A DNA stretch of 43,847 nt from Gemmatimonadaceae bacterium (GTDB lineage Bacteria > Gemmatimonadota > Gemmatimonadetes > Gemmatimonadales > Gemmatimonadaceae). Positions 41,382-43,847 of the stretch are shown piece after piece. Location: assembly GCA_040882285.1 (NCBI GenBank), contig JBBEBQ010000003.1, forward strand, positions 1-43,847, written 5' to 3'. The stretch's first letter is position 1. The number at the start of each line of letters is the position of its first letter. A program made the translations under genes and the position numbers. The notes beneath the pieces are model-generated. The model saw only the letters and a program-made list of their open reading frames with translations, did no database searches and had not been told where the DNA came from.

Positions 41382-42755
41382 ATGAATTCCACGAATCGCG
41401 GGAATACCGACCTTCCGCGCACCATCGGGCTCTGGTCGGCGGTGGCCATACTGGTCGGATCCGTCATCGGATCGGGGATCTTCCGCTCGCCGGCCGCGAT
41501 CGCGGACCGGGTGCCGGACGCCACGGCCATGATGCTGGTGTGGGTCGCCGGCGGCGCGTTCGCGCTGTGCGGCGCGCTGACGGTGGCCGAGCTGTCGGCG
41601 GCGTTCCCGCGCAGCGGCGGGCCGTACGTGTACCTGAAGGAAGCGTGGGGCAGGTTGCCGGCGTTCCTCTACGGTTGGGCCGAGCTGACGATCATCCGCG
41701 CGGCCGCGCTCGGCGCGATCGCCACGACGTTTGCCGAGTACTTCGTGCGCGCGCTGGGCTACGATCCCGGCGTGGCCCCGTACTCCGACCAGGTCCACTA
41801 CGTCGCGGCCGGGGCGATACTTCTGGTGGGGACGCTGAACTACTGCGGCGTGCGCTGGGGCACACTGCTGCAGAACGCGACCACGATCGCGAAGTACGGC
41901 GCGCTGCTGGTGATCATCGGGCTCGCGTTCGCGGTAGCTCTCGGGGGCGACGCGGCGGCCGCGGTGGCTACGCCGGCCGTTCCGGACGCGACGCGCGCGA
42001 CGGTCTCGGTCGGCGCGTTCGGGCTGGCGCTGGTCTCGGTGCTGTGGGCGTACGACGGCTGGGCGGACCTGAGCAAGGTGTCGGGCGAGGTGAAGGATCC
42101 GCAGCGGGTCCTCCCCAAGGCCATCATCATTGGGACGCTCGCCGTGATCGGCGTCTACCTGCTCGCCAATCTGGCGTATCTCTCGGTGCTGTCGGTGGAC
42201 GGCATGCGGACCTCCCGGCTCGTGGCCGCGGACGTCGCGTCGAAGGCGATGGGCCCGGCCGGGCTGGCGTTCGTGGTCGGCGCCGTAATGATCTCCACCT
42301 TCGGCACGCTCAACGGGTCGCTGTTGACCGGGCCTCGCGTGCTGTTCGGGATGTCGGAGCACGGGTCGGTGTTTCGCCATCTGGGGCGGGTGCATTCGCG
42401 CTTCCAGACTCCGCACGTCGCCATCGCTACGGCCACGGTGCTGGGCGCGCTCTTCGTTCTCGTCGGTACGTTCGAGAACCTGGCGGACGCGTTCGTGACC
42501 GCGATCGTACCGTTCTACGCGTGGGCAGTCGCGGGGATTTACCTCCTGCGCCGCCGGGCCGGGTACCAGCCGCCGTTCCGCGTGCCCGGGTATCCGGTGG
42601 TTCCGGCGCTGTTCATCGCAGCGACCATCTATTTGCTGGGCAATGCTTTACTCGATCCGGGAAGCCGGCTCGCGACCATGGCAGTGTTCGGAGCCATCCT
42701 ATTGGGGATTCCGATCTACTATCTGACCGGTGGCTCGCGACGTGGCACCGAGTGA
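41382..42755 (+). CDS. APC-family amino acid permease
   Basis: A 457-residue secondary transporter with about 12 helices. The APC signature GSVIGSGIFRSPAAIA on helix one (about 28-43) is the unwound substrate-binding segment. AELSAAFPRSGGPYVYLKEA and WAYDGWADLSKVSGEVKDP (helix six/seven region) are typical of the LAT/AAT-like branch. Substrate specificity cannot be read. It has no coupled neighbour and diverges from the ctaA operon across a 50-bp gap. Confidence 0.93.
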   Translation: MNSTNRGNTDLPRTIGLWSAVAILVGSVIGSGIFRSPAAIADRVPDATAMMLVWVAGGAFALCGALTVAELSAAFPRSGGPYVYLKEAWGRLPAFLYGWAELTIIRAAALGAIATTFAEYFVRALGYDPGVAPYSDQVHYVAAGAILLVGTLNYCGVRWGTLLQNATTIAKYGALLVIIGLAFAVALGGDAAAAVATPAVPDATRATVSVGAFGLALVSVLWAYDGWADLSKVSGEVKDPQRVLPKAIIIGTLAVIGVYLLANLAYLSVLSVDGMRTSRLVAADVASKAMGPAGLAFVVGAVMISTFGTLNGSLLTGPRVLFGMSEHGSVFRHLGRVHSRFQTPHVAIATATVLGALFVLVGTFENLADAFVTAIVPFYAWAVAGIYLLRRRAGYQPPFRVPGYPVVPALFIAATIYLLGNALLDPGSRLATMAVFGAILLGIPIYYLTGGSRRGTE

Positions 42756-42778
42756 TGAAACCGATACAAAATCAATGG

Positions 42779-42806
42779 TTGCAAGGCGCCGCTGGAGGCG
42801 TAGCTT
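42779..42806 (+). promoter_or_regulatory. Candidate promoter of the TonB receptor gene
   Basis: TTGCAA, a 16-base spacer and TAGCTT in the 128-bp gap before the receptor. It is the third instance in this window of a TAGCTT -10 with a plausible -35. Confidence 0.4.
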
Positions 42807-42883
42807 GTAGCCGCACGATGTCCTATTTTGTCCGCGCTCATGAGAGCCGCATTGTCCCCCCCAGACGCTCGAGAGGGAAATCG

Positions 42884-43847
42884 ATGACAAGATCACTCGT
42901 CCGCGTCGCGTCCACCGTTGTGGTCGCGATCCTATCATTTACCGCCGCGCCGGCGGCCGGCGCACAGGGCGTCACGACCGGCGCCATCGCGGGGTCGGTG
43001 AACGACGCGGCCGCGGCCGGTCGTCCCGATGTCCGGGTCGTGGCCGTGCACGTGCCTTCGGGAACGACGTACGAGGCCCGCACTCGTGCCGACGGAAGAT
43101 TCACGATTCCGGGCATGCGAGTCGGCGGACCGTATCGTGTCACCGCGACGGTGATCGGCTTCGAGGCGGACGTCAGGGAGGACGTGTTCGTCAACCTGGG
43201 CCAGACGACCGACCTCAGGTTCACGCTGCGTGAGACGGCCGTCCAGCTCGGCGCCGTGACCGTCACTGCGGAAGGCGAGAGGATTTTCAGCTCCGCCCGA
43301 ACGGGCGCCGCGACCTCCGTTGGTCGGGAAGCCATCTCCCGGCTGCCGACGATCTCCGGCCGGATCGAGGACTTCGCCCGCCTGACGCCGCAGTACAGCG
43401 GCGCGGGGTTCGGCTTCTCCTTTGCCGGCCAGGACAACCGGCTGAACAACGTCACGGTCGACGGCTCGTACTTCAACAATTCGTTCGGTCTCGCCGGGCA
43501 GCCGGGCGACCGGACCGGTGTCGCGCCGATCTCGATGGACGCGATCGAGCAGCTCCAGATCAACATCGCGCCATACGACGTCCGACAAGGCAACTTCGTC
43601 GGCGCCGGTGTGAACACGGTTACGAGGAGCGGCACGAACCAGATGCGAGGCTCGCTGTACTGGGCATTCCGCGACAACCGCAAGCTGCTGCACGGGACGA
43701 ATGCGGGCGAGAACAAGGTCGACCCGGGCCAGTTCAACTACAGAAAGGTCGGAATGAGCATAGGTGGTCCGATCATCCCGAACCGGCTTTTCTTCTTCGT
43801 CAATTATGAGGTGGACGGCCTGACCTCACCGGGAACCACTTTCCGTG
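42884..43847 (+). CDS. TonB-dependent receptor, Oar-like, partial
   Basis: The first 321 codons of a gene that runs off the window. A signal peptide spans about 1-27 (VVVAILSFTAAPAAGAQG). Residues 30-115 are a CarboxypepD_reg beta-sandwich (GAIAGSVNDAAAAGRPDVRV, then FTIPGMRVGGPYRVTATVIG). The plug domain follows, with LPTISGRIEDFARLTPQY, DNRLNNVTVDGSYFNNSFG, MDAIEQLQINIAPYDVRQ, VNTVTRSGTNQMRGSLYW and IGGPIIPNRLFFFVNYE. This order is typical of Oar/SusC-like outer-membrane receptors that import bulky substrates with TonB energy. GAGAGGGA precedes the ATG. The barrel itself is not in the window. Confidence 0.93.
   Translation, partial: MTRSLVRVASTVVVAILSFTAAPAAGAQGVTTGAIAGSVNDAAAAGRPDVRVVAVHVPSGTTYEARTRADGRFTIPGMRVGGPYRVTATVIGFEADVREDVFVNLGQTTDLRFTLRETAVQLGAVTVTAEGERIFSSARTGAATSVGREAISRLPTISGRIEDFARLTPQYSGAGFGFSFAGQDNRLNNVTVDGSYFNNSFGLAGQPGDRTGVAPISMDAIEQLQINIAPYDVRQGNFVGAGVNTVTRSGTNQMRGSLYWAFRDNRKLLHGTNAGENKVDPGQFNYRKVGMSIGGPIIPNRLFFFVNYEVDGLTSPGTTFR

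Overview
The window is a GC-rich, gene-dense bacterial chromosome segment with no rRNA, tRNA, CRISPR array or transposase that I can see. The gene content points to a Gram-negative aerobe: lipoproteins, an Oar-like TonB-dependent receptor at the right edge, heme A/heme O synthases for an aa3-type oxidase, and a DsbA/VKOR disulfide system. Gemmatimonadota is my best guess from overall style (short 4-base ATGA/GTGA gene overlaps, GTG/TTG starts, M28/M16/M24 peptidases, CarboxypepD_reg-TonB receptors), but no marker in the window proves it.

Layout. 1-5043: a patatin-ferredoxin fusion (-) diverges from an M28 peptidase / class V aminotransferase / PsuG string. 5107-7235: two coupled TPR proteins behind a sigma70-like promoter. 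7431-11649: ABC ATPase, permease and a double-length M16 peptidase, joined by 4-base overlaps. 11646-14656: a membrane-anchored barrel protein, a CDP-alcohol phosphatidyltransferase and small proteins. 14819-19517: an Asp-nucleophile alpha/beta hydrolase, dsbA-like plus VKOR pair, a small unknown and acs. 19654-21362: lipoprotein, tiny proline-rich ORF, PAS protein, small membrane protein. 21547-25550: tetrapyrrole operon cobA/hemD-hemC-hemB followed by msrA. 25547-27731: TPR lipoprotein and a string of small genes including a pyrophosphatase-derived mini-ORF and a YggU/DUF167 protein. 27728-34923 (-): one long operon of DUF92, B12-type radical SAM, FAD oxidoreductase, flavin reductase, methyltransferase, SRPBCC protein, ketosynthase, then aquaporin. 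This is the best candidate for an undescribed biosynthetic system. 35002-36174: a V4R-like protein and an S23 four-helix-bundle gene flanked by 22-base inverted repeats. 36222-41331: M24 peptidase, a GH18-like lipoprotein that has lost its catalytic Glu, a carboxypeptidase-regulatory-like lipoprotein, and ctaB/ctaA plus a COX2-like membrane hairpin. 41382-end: an APC permease and the start of a TonB receptor.

Two signals cut across the genes. First, five intergenic loci (1-55, 7295-7403, 16911-17027, 17484-17554, 19555-19572) carry DNA with a 7-base period, three of them folded into long palindromes, and several abut or supply gene 3' ends; two share the same end motif. Second, three convergent gene pairs share a 4-base palindrome (TTAA or CTAG) as both stop codons. 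Functions are assigned from visible motifs only; no database search was possible.
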